From Candidatus Omnitrophota bacterium (GTDB taxonomy: Bacteria > Omnitrophota > Koll11 > Zapsychrales > Aceulaceae): a stretch of 16,442 nucleotides of DNA. The stretch lies in the NCBI GenBank assembly GCA_029931885.1, contig JAOZRJ010000009.1, positions 1 to 16,442 of the forward strand, read 5' to 3'. A program made the translations under genes and the position numbers. Positions 6,224 to 12,571 of the stretch are shown here, piece by piece. Position 1 is the stretch's first letter. Each line of letters begins with the position of its first letter. Below the pieces are notes generated by a model. It worked only from the letters and a program-made list of their open reading frames with translations. It was not told where the DNA came from and ran no database searches.

Positions 6224-6687
6224 AGTTTTAATTCATTTTTGATTTCATCAACAATACTTTTGATTTTTGAGTCAATTTCTAGGTCGTCGGCCGGGGGGTT
6301 AGATGAATTATCTAGCTGATCGTCTGATTGGCCATGACAATCACAATATGAACTACAAGCATCCGAATCAAAATTAGGCGGAAGTCGTTCTGATGTGCGT
6401 TCAGTTTCAGTTACTTTGTTTTCTTCAATGGAGTTTAATATTGTTTCAGTGTTTGTTTTTGTTATACGTTGACCACAATCACAATCAGAGTCGCAACTAG
6501 ATTCTGGTGGAGTTGACTCGGCTTTTTTGTCTGATTGTTGAATAAGGAAATTCAATTTGACATTAAGTTCTTTGGCAATTGACAGTAACATGTCACTCAT
6601 GAAAGGTTCTGTTTTATTCATATCTTTTGATATACTCATTAAACTCATAGCGTTCAAGTACATCTTTGTCATATAATTATCGATCAT
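6220..6687 (-). CDS. Acidic protein with two CxxxCxC motifs, candidate partner or precursor
   Basis: A 155-residue protein of no recognised family. Residues 1-55 are helical and Met/Leu-rich. The rest looks disordered and acidic, holding two copies of a small motif: CDSDCDCG (Cys 65, 69, 71) and CSSYCDCHG (Cys 111, 115, 117), then a short C-terminal helix. All six cysteines are in these motifs. It lies between two radical SAM genes; its ATG overlaps the TAA of the first one (TAATG) behind a good GGGAG ribosome-binding site. A helical leader plus short cysteine cores is the layout of a RiPP-type precursor, but it could also be an Fe-S carrier, scaffold or adaptor. The role is inferred from position only. 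Confidence 0.75.
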   Translation of the reverse strand: MIDNYMTKMYLNAMSLMSISKDMNKTEPFMSDMLLSIAKELNVKLNFLIQQSDKKAESTPPESSCDSDCDCGQRITKTNTETILNSIEENKVTETERTSERLPPNFDSDACSSYCDCHGQSDDQLDNSSNPPADDLEIDSKIKSIVDEIKNELKL

Positions 6688-7808
6688 TAATATCTCCCGA
6701 AAATGTTTTTTAAATAATTGTAAAGAGTTTTTTGAAAATTTTTGTTGGTTTTTAGTGTATCGACGATTCTAAACGTTTGTCGATATATCAATTTAAATAA
6801 TTGACATAGTGAATCTAATGGCACGCCTGTTATTGTTCCGTTATCTTTATTTATTTGGGAATAATGGCAACCACTATTACAATAATGATAAAGAGAACAA
6901 TATTTACATTTATTAAATGTTTGCGGATTGTGGAACAGTGGATTTAATAATGTGTTGACATTATTTCGATACACTTCGCCAGTGTTCGCGTTCAGTAATG
7001 GGAATTCTCGTGCTGATCCAAATCTCATACATGGATAGAATATACCGTCCGGTAAATACGCGCCGCCATTACATCCAGCGAAACAGCTAAATCCTCTTTT
7101 TCCAAAATTTGCGCCGGCAAACATATCTAATATCGGCAATGAAAAAAAACCGAAACTAAATAAACCCTGTTTGAGATATTCCATCTGCAGATCGGCCAGT
7201 TTAACAATTTCAATCTTGAATTCATCTATAGATCCTTGGTCCCAAATATCGTCACGTATTAGAGAAAAGTCTGGGTTTGATATTTCGAGTTTTTCAACAA
7301 AAAACTTTAAATTGTCACATAAACTCGAAACATTTTGAGGTCCTACCATGACCTTAACGTTGTTCCTGCTGATCTTTTTAAGTAGATCAATTTTTTTTAA
7401 GTAAATGGGCAAACTCGATTTGCCAGAAACTAACGGTCTGTTATCGCCGTCATTCCACAAACCATCAAACGACCATGATACATCTAAATTATTGGACTGC
7501 ATAAAGTCATGGTCATCTTCAGTCACATTCAACAAATTGGAAATTAAAACCGTGTGACCACAGCGGGCATCCTTTTTGAACTTCCCTATGGTGTGCTTGA
7601 TTATGGGCCAGTTTAGGGTAGGTTCCCCGCCAAAATAAGAAATGTTATATGAATCGCAATTATATAATTTCAAAAAACCGTCGATGTGATTAAAAAAACT
7701 GTCGGCCGTCTCAATAGTCATCTTGCTTGTAGTCCGATTGACGTAGCAATATTTACAAGCAAGATTGCAGTTTTCAGTGGGTGCAAATTCGATGTTTGCT
7801 GTTCGCAT
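6687..7808 (-). CDS. Radical SAM/SPASM enzyme (first of three)
   Basis: A 373-residue canonical radical SAM/SPASM protein. CNLACKYC (Cys 14, 18, 21) comes first, then YFGGEPTLN (58-66), a TIM-barrel core, then a full SPASM set: CFAGC (242, 246), C260 in FYPCMRFG, CKYC (301, 304), C310, C314 and C335. This resembles anaerobic sulfatase-maturase and sactipeptide-maturase architecture with two auxiliary clusters, so modification of a peptide or protein side chain is expected. It begins 29 bases after the DNA polymerase stop, behind an AAAGGAA ribosome-binding site. An AATAAATA box at 7832-7839, one base off the late-promoter consensus, might give it its own start. It probably opens the string that runs to position 525. 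Confidence 0.92.
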   Translation of the reverse strand: MRTANIEFAPTENCNLACKYCYVNRTTSKMTIETADSFFNHIDGFLKLYNCDSYNISYFGGEPTLNWPIIKHTIGKFKKDARCGHTVLISNLLNVTEDDHDFMQSNNLDVSWSFDGLWNDGDNRPLVSGKSSLPIYLKKIDLLKKISRNNVKVMVGPQNVSSLCDNLKFFVEKLEISNPDFSLIRDDIWDQGSIDEFKIEIVKLADLQMEYLKQGLFSFGFFSLPILDMFAGANFGKRGFSCFAGCNGGAYLPDGIFYPCMRFGSAREFPLLNANTGEVYRNNVNTLLNPLFHNPQTFNKCKYCSLYHYCNSGCHYSQINKDNGTITGVPLDSLCQLFKLIYRQTFRIVDTLKTNKNFQKTLYNYLKNIFGRY

Positions 7809-7837
7809 TAATTATTTCCTTTGTATACTGTTATTTA

Positions 7838-10384
7838 TTAATCGAAAAAACTCTCAAGTGACGCGATTTTCTCAATTTGCCAGTCCAAGGCTCTGAAGAT
7901 AATGGACGCCGGCGATTCAAAAGTTTTTTTGTATTGAGTATCATAATCAATTTCAATATGTTTTCTTAATTCGTCAGGCAACTTATTTTCACAAGCGATT
8001 ACATTTTCATTGTCGAAGATGTTAGGCGTCTTGATATAGCAATATTTGATCTTAGTTCCATCTTGTATTGCCGGGATGTGTTTCAGTTTCAGTTTCTTCA
8101 AAGCTCTGTTATAAACATGAACTGCTCTGACATTAATTGGCACGCTTTTCTCCCCATATTGATATCTGTTGACACCGTTGACACCCGTGGGTCGACCTAC
8201 GTCTTCGAACGGCAGAGTCATAAATTCAGTTTTTGCTTTCTCCAACATTGCGATACACTCATTATTATCTTGAGTATCAAATATTAAATTCACCAGATTC
8301 TCAAGATGTGTTCGCGCATATTGGGGTGTGTTGGATCTAACAAGCTCAACGCCACGTTTCTTCAGTGGTAATCGTTTAGACAGATCACAATCATAACCGT
8401 CATCATACACTAGTTGCATAATGTATCGTTTCTTCCCTACGAATATCGTATCTTCTGCAATGGCTTCAAAGTCCATTTCATAAGTATTTTTGAATAAGTT
8501 CAACACATCAACTTGAGTCTGATAGTAATCCGATAACAGTGGATTTAAACCCTTTGTGGTGAACTCTTTGCAGAATCGGCGTTTGTCTGCGGTTGATGTC
8601 GTGTCGTAATCGTCACCAAATCGGCCGCGTACAAATGGGTCGAGTCCAATGAACAGGGAGTCTGTGTCGATGTATTCCACTTTCATGCCGGGAAGTGCGT
8701 CTTCTAACATGAACGCCGGCCCTTTGATGCTCAGTTGTCCCATTGTGGTTACGGCTGCTGCTAAACGGATATCGTAGTATCGAAAATGAGTATTACTGAA
8801 CACTCCATAGAACGAGTTCATAAAGATCTTGAGAGCGTATTGTAAGGCATCCGCAGTCTTGAAAGCGTTTTCCAATTCTTCTGTTGAACCTTCTTCTTTC
8901 ATCTGTTTCTTGAGTGCTTTCGCTTCACCTTTCTTTGCAACCCTGGTATCAAAGACTTTAGAGACGAGTCGTGGGAACAATCCCTCTTTGTCCTTTGTAA
9001 AAAACTCTCCATTGGCAGAAAGTGATACGTCATATTGTTGCAATATCTCGGTATAGTGTCCGAATTCGTGATTGATGTCTATGAATGATTGATTGTGAGG
9101 CGACCAATCCATCATCCGTACATGATCCTGAATCTCTATCAATTCATCTGACAGTTCACTGCGAGGCACTAGAGTCTCTGGTGAAATGTTCAGTGCACGA
9201 ATATTGTTTGGATAACTACTGGTGATGTCAGGGACAGCGAGCCATGGCTTCATGCCGGGAGTCGGTTCGAACACGAATCCACCGGGGAAGTCTTGCTTGA
9301 CATGATGTTTTTTTGGACTGGTGAGCATCTTCTCTTTCAACATTTCGTTGTAGACCATGATGTCCCATATCTTCACAGAGCCAAACGAGTCTTCGAAGTT
9401 CACCTTGGCGTAGTAAGATTGCGTCAACTTGATTTCCAGAAACGACAGTTTGTGATTCATCTGCGCAATGAGATCAACATCTTTGATATTGTAGTTTATA
9501 TATTTCTGGTAATCATTTTCATATAAATCGGCCAGATTATCAAACTCGGCATGATAATCTAATTTCCCTTCTCCAAGTTCAGCCTTGGCAACGGTGTCCA
9601 ATCGATAGTTTTCTCGTTGCGCTCTTGAAGTTTTCTTATATATCTGCAAGTAGTCTAGATGACTGATGCCCTTGATGTGATATCCTTCCTCTGTATCACT
9701 GAGTTTGTAAGCGGATACTTCGCCCATTGGCGACATTCGTTTGACAGCGCCCGGTTCCAATAAATTCTTTGCACGATTGACAATGTAAGGGATGTCAAAG
9801 TATTCGGAGTTCCAACCAGAAATAATGTCTGGTCGTTGGACTTCCATGAGGTTGATGAACTTGGTTAATAATTCCGCCTCGTCTTCGCATTTGATGTAAT
9901 TGACGTTCTCATTTTGAGAATTGTCATAATCGCCGCAGGCCAATGTCACGAACTTGTTCTTATACATGTCCATGATCGTAATGGCTGTAACTGGCCACCG
10001 AGCCTCAGCTGGAAATGGAAATCCTTCAGTCGAATAGACCTCGATGTCAAGGATGAACACTTTCATATTTTTAAATTCGTCAAAGCTAATAGGAACTATG
10101 TCGTTTGGATATTCCTCTGCAATGAACTGGTAGGTGGGAGTCACATCGTTGTAGATGTCGGCTTGATCTTTGTTTTCTTTCTTCCACGAATACATTTCAA
10201 AAATGTTATCGAATTTTATTATTCCTACATTTTGTCCGTGAATGTCATGCCAGCCTGTATCTTTCTCGCATTTGACGCCGAGCGATGGCTGGAATCTTAC
10301 TTTTGAGGTCTTGCGTTTTCCATCTTCTATGTAATAGTGATGGATGAATTGCTTCTGCTGTGCTACGTGGGTGTAAAATTTCAT
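7838..10384 (-). CDS. 43: T4-like family B DNA polymerase
   Basis: An 848-residue replicative DNA polymerase with proofreading exonuclease; T4 gp43 is about 900. Exonuclease motifs: ExoI LDIEVYS (Asp113, Glu115), ExoII SEYFDIPY (Asp197), ExoIII YNIKD (Tyr298, Asp302). Polymerase motifs: A, PDITSSYPNNI (Asp386); B, KIFMNSFYG (Lys519, Asn523, Tyr526); C, YIDTDS (Asp573, Asp575); then KKRY (651-654). The last residues, SLESFFD, resemble the clamp-binding peptide at the end of T4 gp43. A strong AAAGGAG site precedes the ATG. The gene has its own near-consensus sigma70 promoter, follows a terminator, and carries a small leader hairpin that may be an autoregulatory operator. No truncation or intein is seen. 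Confidence 0.97.
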   Translation of the reverse strand: MKFYTHVAQQKQFIHHYYIEDGKRKTSKVRFQPSLGVKCEKDTGWHDIHGQNVGIIKFDNIFEMYSWKKENKDQADIYNDVTPTYQFIAEEYPNDIVPISFDEFKNMKVFILDIEVYSTEGFPFPAEARWPVTAITIMDMYKNKFVTLACGDYDNSQNENVNYIKCEDEAELLTKFINLMEVQRPDIISGWNSEYFDIPYIVNRAKNLLEPGAVKRMSPMGEVSAYKLSDTEEGYHIKGISHLDYLQIYKKTSRAQRENYRLDTVAKAELGEGKLDYHAEFDNLADLYENDYQKYINYNIKDVDLIAQMNHKLSFLEIKLTQSYYAKVNFEDSFGSVKIWDIMVYNEMLKEKMLTSPKKHHVKQDFPGGFVFEPTPGMKPWLAVPDITSSYPNNIRALNISPETLVPRSELSDELIEIQDHVRMMDWSPHNQSFIDINHEFGHYTEILQQYDVSLSANGEFFTKDKEGLFPRLVSKVFDTRVAKKGEAKALKKQMKEEGSTEELENAFKTADALQYALKIFMNSFYGVFSNTHFRYYDIRLAAAVTTMGQLSIKGPAFMLEDALPGMKVEYIDTDSLFIGLDPFVRGRFGDDYDTTSTADKRRFCKEFTTKGLNPLLSDYYQTQVDVLNLFKNTYEMDFEAIAEDTIFVGKKRYIMQLVYDDGYDCDLSKRLPLKKRGVELVRSNTPQYARTHLENLVNLIFDTQDNNECIAMLEKAKTEFMTLPFEDVGRPTGVNGVNRYQYGEKSVPINVRAVHVYNRALKKLKLKHIPAIQDGTKIKYCYIKTPNIFDNENVIACENKLPDELRKHIEIDYDTQYKKTFESPASIIFRALDWQIEKIASLESFFD

Positions 10385-10395
10385 TCTCTCCTTTG

Positions 10396-10451
10396 AGATA
10401 GTGGACCTGATTAGTATTATCAGGAATTATATAATCCATTATACACTATCT
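10396..10451 (-). repeat. 8-base inverted repeat flanking polymerase -10 box and leader
   Basis: AGATAGTG (10451-10444 on the minus strand) pairs perfectly with CACTATCT (10403-10396). The first arm ends directly at the TATAAT box, so it is absent from mRNA started at this promoter but present in read-through mRNA. The second arm lies one base upstream of the AAAGGAG site. Confidence 0.55.
10406..10424 (-). promoter_or_regulatory. Candidate translational operator hairpin in polymerase leader
   Basis: The mRNA would read CCUGAU-AAUACUA-AUCAGG: a perfect 6-pair stem with a 7-base loop, a few bases from the predicted 5' end and about 12 bases before the ribosome-binding site. T4 DNA polymerase represses its own mRNA by binding a leader hairpin whose loop is AAUAACUC; the loop here is similar. 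That this polymerase binds it is inference. Confidence 0.5.
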
Positions 10452-10466
10452 TTTAAGAAAAGTCAA
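10438..10466 (-). promoter_or_regulatory. Sigma70 promoter of DNA polymerase
   Basis: Minus strand: TTGACT (-35, 10466-10461), exactly 17 bases, then TATAAT (-10, 10443-10438). Only one base differs from consensus. Transcription should start near 10431, giving a leader of about 47 bases. It lies directly after an intrinsic terminator, so polymerase and what follows form a separate transcription unit read by the host's main RNA polymerase. Confidence 0.85.
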
Positions 10467-10470
10467 TAGA

Positions 10471-10492
10471 TCGGGGTCAACGAAGACCCCGA
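10471..10492 (-). terminator. Intrinsic terminator after 10499-10744
   Basis: TCGGGGTC, a 6-base loop TTCGTT, then GACCCCGA: a perfect 8-pair GC-rich stem, 6 bases after the stop of the membrane-protein gene. The following tract (TCTATTGACTTTTC) is only moderately T-rich, and its TTGACT doubles as the -35 box of the polymerase promoter. Confidence 0.75.
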
Positions 10493-10498
10493 CATGTG

Positions 10499-10744
10499 TT
10501 ACGGCTTTTTAGTAGGTGGCGTATAGACTGAAAATCGACTAACAACCGCTGATACAACTTTAAATATAGGATTTGATTCTATCTTTGCCCATAATTTATC
10601 GTCTTTGTCAGTCGGTGTCAATTTGACAATAACTGGAACTAAGATCGTCGCGATAACGACTGCCGATCCTATAATAGTCAAAATTAAAATGCCGGCCGGA
10701 TATGCTGATACAACACCCACAAACCACAATGCTAATGCTTCCAT
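10499..10744 (-). CDS. Small inner-membrane protein, holin-like, late-expressed
   Basis: An 81-residue protein. Residues about 3-41 are almost unbroken hydrophobic (ALWFVGVVSAYPAGILILTI and on to VIVKL), enough for one long or two short membrane segments. A charged, Lys/Asp-rich cytoplasmic-type tail with TPTDKDDKLWAKI follows. Small phage membrane proteins with a TPTxKDD stretch after the membrane segment recur in tailed phages, some annotated as holins, but no family is proven here. AGGAGA lies 5 bases before the ATG. It has a late promoter and a hairpin that hides the ribosome-binding site in early read-through mRNA, the same timing device known for T4 lysozyme, which suits a lysis gene. 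A terminator follows it. Confidence 0.8.
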   Translation of the reverse strand: MEALALWFVGVVSAYPAGILILTIIGSAVVIATILVPVIVKLTPTDKDDKLWAKIESNPIFKVVSAVVSRFSVYTPPTKKP

Positions 10745-10752
10745 GATATTCT

Positions 10753-10779
10753 CCTGTTAGATATTATTGTTCTAACAGG
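10753..10779 (-). promoter_or_regulatory. Hairpin hiding the ribosome-binding site of 10499-10744
   Basis: CCTGTTAGA, a 9-base loop, then TCTAACAGG: a perfect 9-pair stem. The last AGG is the first half of the AGGAGA ribosome-binding site. The expected late start (about 10774) lies inside the upstream arm, so late mRNA keeps only about four of the nine pairs and the site is freed. Confidence 0.75.
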
Positions 10780-10787
10780 TATTTATA
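10780..10787 (-). promoter_or_regulatory. T4-type late promoter (TATAAATA)
   Basis: An exact TATAAATA between the Hsp20 stop codon and the hairpin 10753-10779. It ends 36 bases before the ATG at 10744 and is placed to start mRNA near 10774. Confidence 0.75.
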
Positions 10788-11141
10788 TCATTTCAATTCT
10801 ATGAGTTTCACTTCTTTCTCAGGTGGCAAGTCTTCTTTGAGTGTCAGCGTCAATCGGCCATCTTTCATTTCCGCATCACTAATAACTGTATGCTTTGGCA
10901 GTGTCCATGATCGACTGTAATCAGTGGCTTCAATTCTCAGTTCTCTGTCATCGTCTTTATATGTGACCTTTACGTCCTCTTTACTCTGTCCGGGCAAATC
11001 TAACGTGAATATTTGGCCATCGTCAGTGTTTTTGAGTTTGTATCCATATGGATATGAATACATTCCGCGTGTTAGTGTGGATGGTGTAAAATCAAAAATG
11101 CTATCTACCAGATCAAACAATCCATTATAATAAGTTCTCAT
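10788..11141 (-). CDS. hsp20: Hsp20 small heat-shock protein
   Basis: A 117-residue alpha-crystallin-domain chaperone. After a short aromatic N-terminus (FDLVDSIFDF) the domain runs from about residue 36. It includes FTLDLPGQSKEDVKVTYKDD, then ELRIEA, and near the end DGRLTLTLKEDLPPEKEVKLIEL, the family's GxLTLxLxK region. Small heat-shock proteins bind unfolding proteins without ATP, and in many marine T4-like phages one Hsp20 gene is a regular component, thought to help host or virion protein folding. An AAGGA site precedes the ATG. A TATAAT box lies about 35 bases upstream. The gene reads into 10499-10744, where the read-through mRNA would be translationally silent for the second gene. Confidence 0.92.
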   Translation of the reverse strand: MRTYYNGLFDLVDSIFDFTPSTLTRGMYSYPYGYKLKNTDDGQIFTLDLPGQSKEDVKVTYKDDDRELRIEATDYSRSWTLPKHTVISDAEMKDGRLTLTLKEDLPPEKEVKLIELK

Positions 11142-11176
11142 ATTTTCCTTTTCGGTTATTAGTTTTAAAAGTTATA

Positions 11177-11203
11177 ATTATATAGGTTCAAGAACCGTTC
11201 CAA
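11177..11203 (-). promoter_or_regulatory. Possible Hsp20 promoter with a dyad
   Basis: TATAAT at 11182-11177 with a poor -35 (TTGGAA at 11203-11198, spacing only 15). Between them lies GGTTC-TT-GAACC (11185-11196), a dyad placed like an operator. The -10 box is convincing and the -35 is not, so an activator or a different sigma factor may be involved. Confidence 0.4.
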
Positions 11204-11343
11204 ACTCGAATTGTCTATGATTAGAATAGTTTAATTGATTGTCAGTTTTGTCAACATGTGGACCGGCTGTCCGGCTAAATTGGTAGTTTGTCAATGAAAT
11301 CAATGGAGAGTCAGATTGTCCGGTCGGACAGATGCGCCGATCA

Positions 11344-11351
11344 TATAAATA
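11344..11351 (+). promoter_or_regulatory. T4-type late promoter on the plus strand (TATAAATA)
   Basis: An exact TATAAATA 71 bases before the ATG of the GIY-YIG remnant, with start of transcription expected near 11357. The leader then contains TTCTCTC (11384-11390), able to pair with GGGAGAA (11410-11416), the ribosome-binding site, through 7 pairs including one G-U. Confidence 0.6.
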
Positions 11352-11421
11352 AAGGCAAGAGAAATGAGTGCGATAACACCTACTTCTCTCTAAACACAAC
11401 ATTCTAATTGGGAGAAATGTC

Positions 11422-11632
11422 ATGTCTAACAGCATTTATTCCGGCATCTACAAGATTAAAAATACAATCAACGATAGGACTTATATAGGTTCGTCAATTG
11501 ATGTGCGTCTTAGATTCAAATCACTGCAGTGATTTTTTACTTATAGGGCATGTATACGAAGGCGTCTATAGTCGTGCAAAGGCATTCGCCAACTATAAAG
11601 ATTTTCAATTGGTCGGTGAATCTTATTACTAA
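11422..11632 (+). pseudogene. Remnant of a GIY-YIG homing endonuclease
   Basis: The only plus-strand coding trace. An ATG at 11422 behind GGGAGA opens a 36-codon frame with SGIYKIKNTINDRTYIGSS and RLRFKSLQ: the GIY motif, the YIG motif 17 residues on, and the start of the following helix, as in phage GIY-YIG (Seg- or I-TevI-like) nucleases. It stops at 11530-11532, before the catalytic Glu and the DNA-binding part. From about 11531 the +1 frame carries LIGHVYEGVYSRAKAFANYK, then DFQLVGES up to a TAA at 11630, plausibly the far C-terminus. An internal deletion of most of the gene best explains this. The end overlaps the stop of 11629-12042 tail to tail. Promoter and ribosome-binding site are intact, so the 36-residue fragment may still be made. 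Confidence 0.7.
11518..11538 (+). terminator. Intrinsic terminator at the GIY-YIG break point
   Basis: AAATCAC-TGCA-GTGATTT is a perfect 18-base palindrome followed by more T residues (T-run 11533-11538): a 7-pair stem, 4-base loop and U tract in plus-strand RNA. The stop codon of the 36-codon frame lies inside it, so promoter, ribosome-binding site, short frame and terminator form a closed unit. Confidence 0.6.
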
Positions 11633-12042
11633 TTAAGAAATTCTTCTTTAGAATTGAGAGTCTTTATATCTGATGATCGAAATGTCAGAAATTCGTTGAT
11701 ACTCTGTTGACCAAAAATCAATCGATTGTTGTCCGTATCCTTCATGTAACTTTCCATAACAATCATTCTTGGCTCGATTTCGAGCAATTTGCGTGTGATA
11801 TTTGCGACAATATCTGGAATTAATCGCACATCGAAAGAAACTTTCATTTTCGACGCGTTGTTTTCTAGAATAATAAAGCAATAAGTATTTTTGATATGGA
11901 TCAATTCGTTCTTTTGACGTTCCATAACAAATAGCTCGTCTTCGATACTTGTAAACAAGCTTTGCAACTTATAGATTTTATCTAACTCTTGACTCGAATA
12001 ACCATTATTTAGCATCGTCAATAAAGTTTTTAAGGGATTCAT
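11629..12042 (-). CDS. Hypothetical phage protein
   Basis: A 137-residue protein of no recognised family. The N-terminal half is helical (LLTMLNNGYSSQELDKIYKL, then a coiled stretch rich in Glu, Lys and Ile) and the rest is mixed. It has one cysteine and no membrane segment. The start at 12042 overlaps the resolvase gene by 38 bases without a clear ribosome-binding site; an ATG at 12015 (residue 10) would reduce the overlap to 11 and is an equal candidate. The position next to resolvase and dUTPase suggests an early, nucleotide- or DNA-related role, but only by association. Confidence 0.7.
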   Translation of the reverse strand: MNPLKTLLTMLNNGYSSQELDKIYKLQSLFTSIEDELFVMERQKNELIHIKNTYCFIILENNASKMKVSFDVRLIPDIVANITRKLLEIEPRMIVMESYMKDTDNNRLIFGQQSINEFLTFRSSDIKTLNSKEEFLN

Positions 12043-12559
12043 GATCTGTTTGTTTTAACCAGTCTTCAAATAACATAATAACCATTGATTTATCTACAGT
12101 TTCATTCGTGAATGACAGTTGATTGATACTCTGATATCGACAATGAGATCCCATGTCAGTTAGTGTAATGGGATCTAACGCAATATAAATTGGACTTCTA
12201 TTCTTTTTAAATATCATCATCGGACGCTTGCCGTCACGGATGCTATCTAAGACGCATTGGGCCCACCACTCAGGCAGTTTGCCTTTGTTTTGGAGTAACA
12301 AATCGAAACTAAAATCTGCATAGAACTTACATTCTATTGAAAAGTATCCTGTAAGAAATGAACCTTGCTCACTTAGTGCGGTAATATCACCACCAGTCAA
12401 GGTAGCTTTCGTGCCTGATTTGGCAAGTTGTGTGGATCGAGCGCCACTAGATGCGGATCGCCAGAAGATGACTTCATCCGCTTCTAGGAACTCACTTAAT
12501 TTTTTACATATCGTTCTCTCGAAGGCGCTGCCCTTATTTTTTCCCGCTCCTGCTTTCAT
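12005..12559 (-). CDS. Holliday-junction resolvase-like PD-(D/E)XK nuclease
   Basis: A 184-residue nuclease. The family pattern is KGSAFERTICKKLSEF (Glu14), FWRSASSGARSTQ (about 32-44), GGDI (Asp58) and FSIECKFY (Glu76-x-Lys78), i.e. the E, D and ExK residues of the PD-(D/E)XK fold as found in phage and archaeal Hjc-like resolvases. It would cut branched DNA made during recombination-dependent replication or packaging, taking the place of T4 gp49. The start is the second of two close ATGs, at 12559, 7 bases after GGAG of AAAGGAGA. The C-terminal half shows no extra domain. The opposite assignment, a generic phage endonuclease of the same fold, cannot be excluded. Confidence 0.82.
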   Translation of the reverse strand: MKAGAGKNKGSAFERTICKKLSEFLEADEVIFWRSASSGARSTQLAKSGTKATLTGGDITALSEQGSFLTGYFSIECKFYADFSFDLLLQNKGKLPEWWAQCVLDSIRDGKRPMMIFKKNRSPIYIALDPITLTDMGSHCRYQSINQLSFTNETVDKSMVIMLFEDWLKQTDHESLKNFIDDAK

Positions 12560-12571
12560 TCATTATCTCCT

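Larger units (their letters stand above)
11142..11421. other. Intergenic regulatory stretch between Hsp20 and the GIY-YIG remnant
   Basis: No convincing gene: the one minus-strand frame here has no coding character and overlaps the Hsp20 promoter region. The stretch holds the Hsp20 promoter side (11177-11203), several small GC-rich dyads (for example TGTCC-GGTC-GGACA at 11317-11330, and CCGG-rich sequence at 11262-11274), and on the plus strand a late promoter (11344-11351) and the leader of the GIY-YIG frame. Confidence 0.6.

Noticed and set aside
10245..10439. 64-codon minus-strand frame starting upstream of the polymerase ATG
   Set aside because: It overlaps the start of the DNA polymerase in another frame and its ATG coincides with the promoter region; a shadow.
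11178..11435. 85-codon minus-strand frame upstream of Hsp20
   Set aside because: No ribosome-binding site, protein-like composition or motif, and it overlaps the late promoter, the Hsp20 promoter and the start of the GIY-YIG frame.
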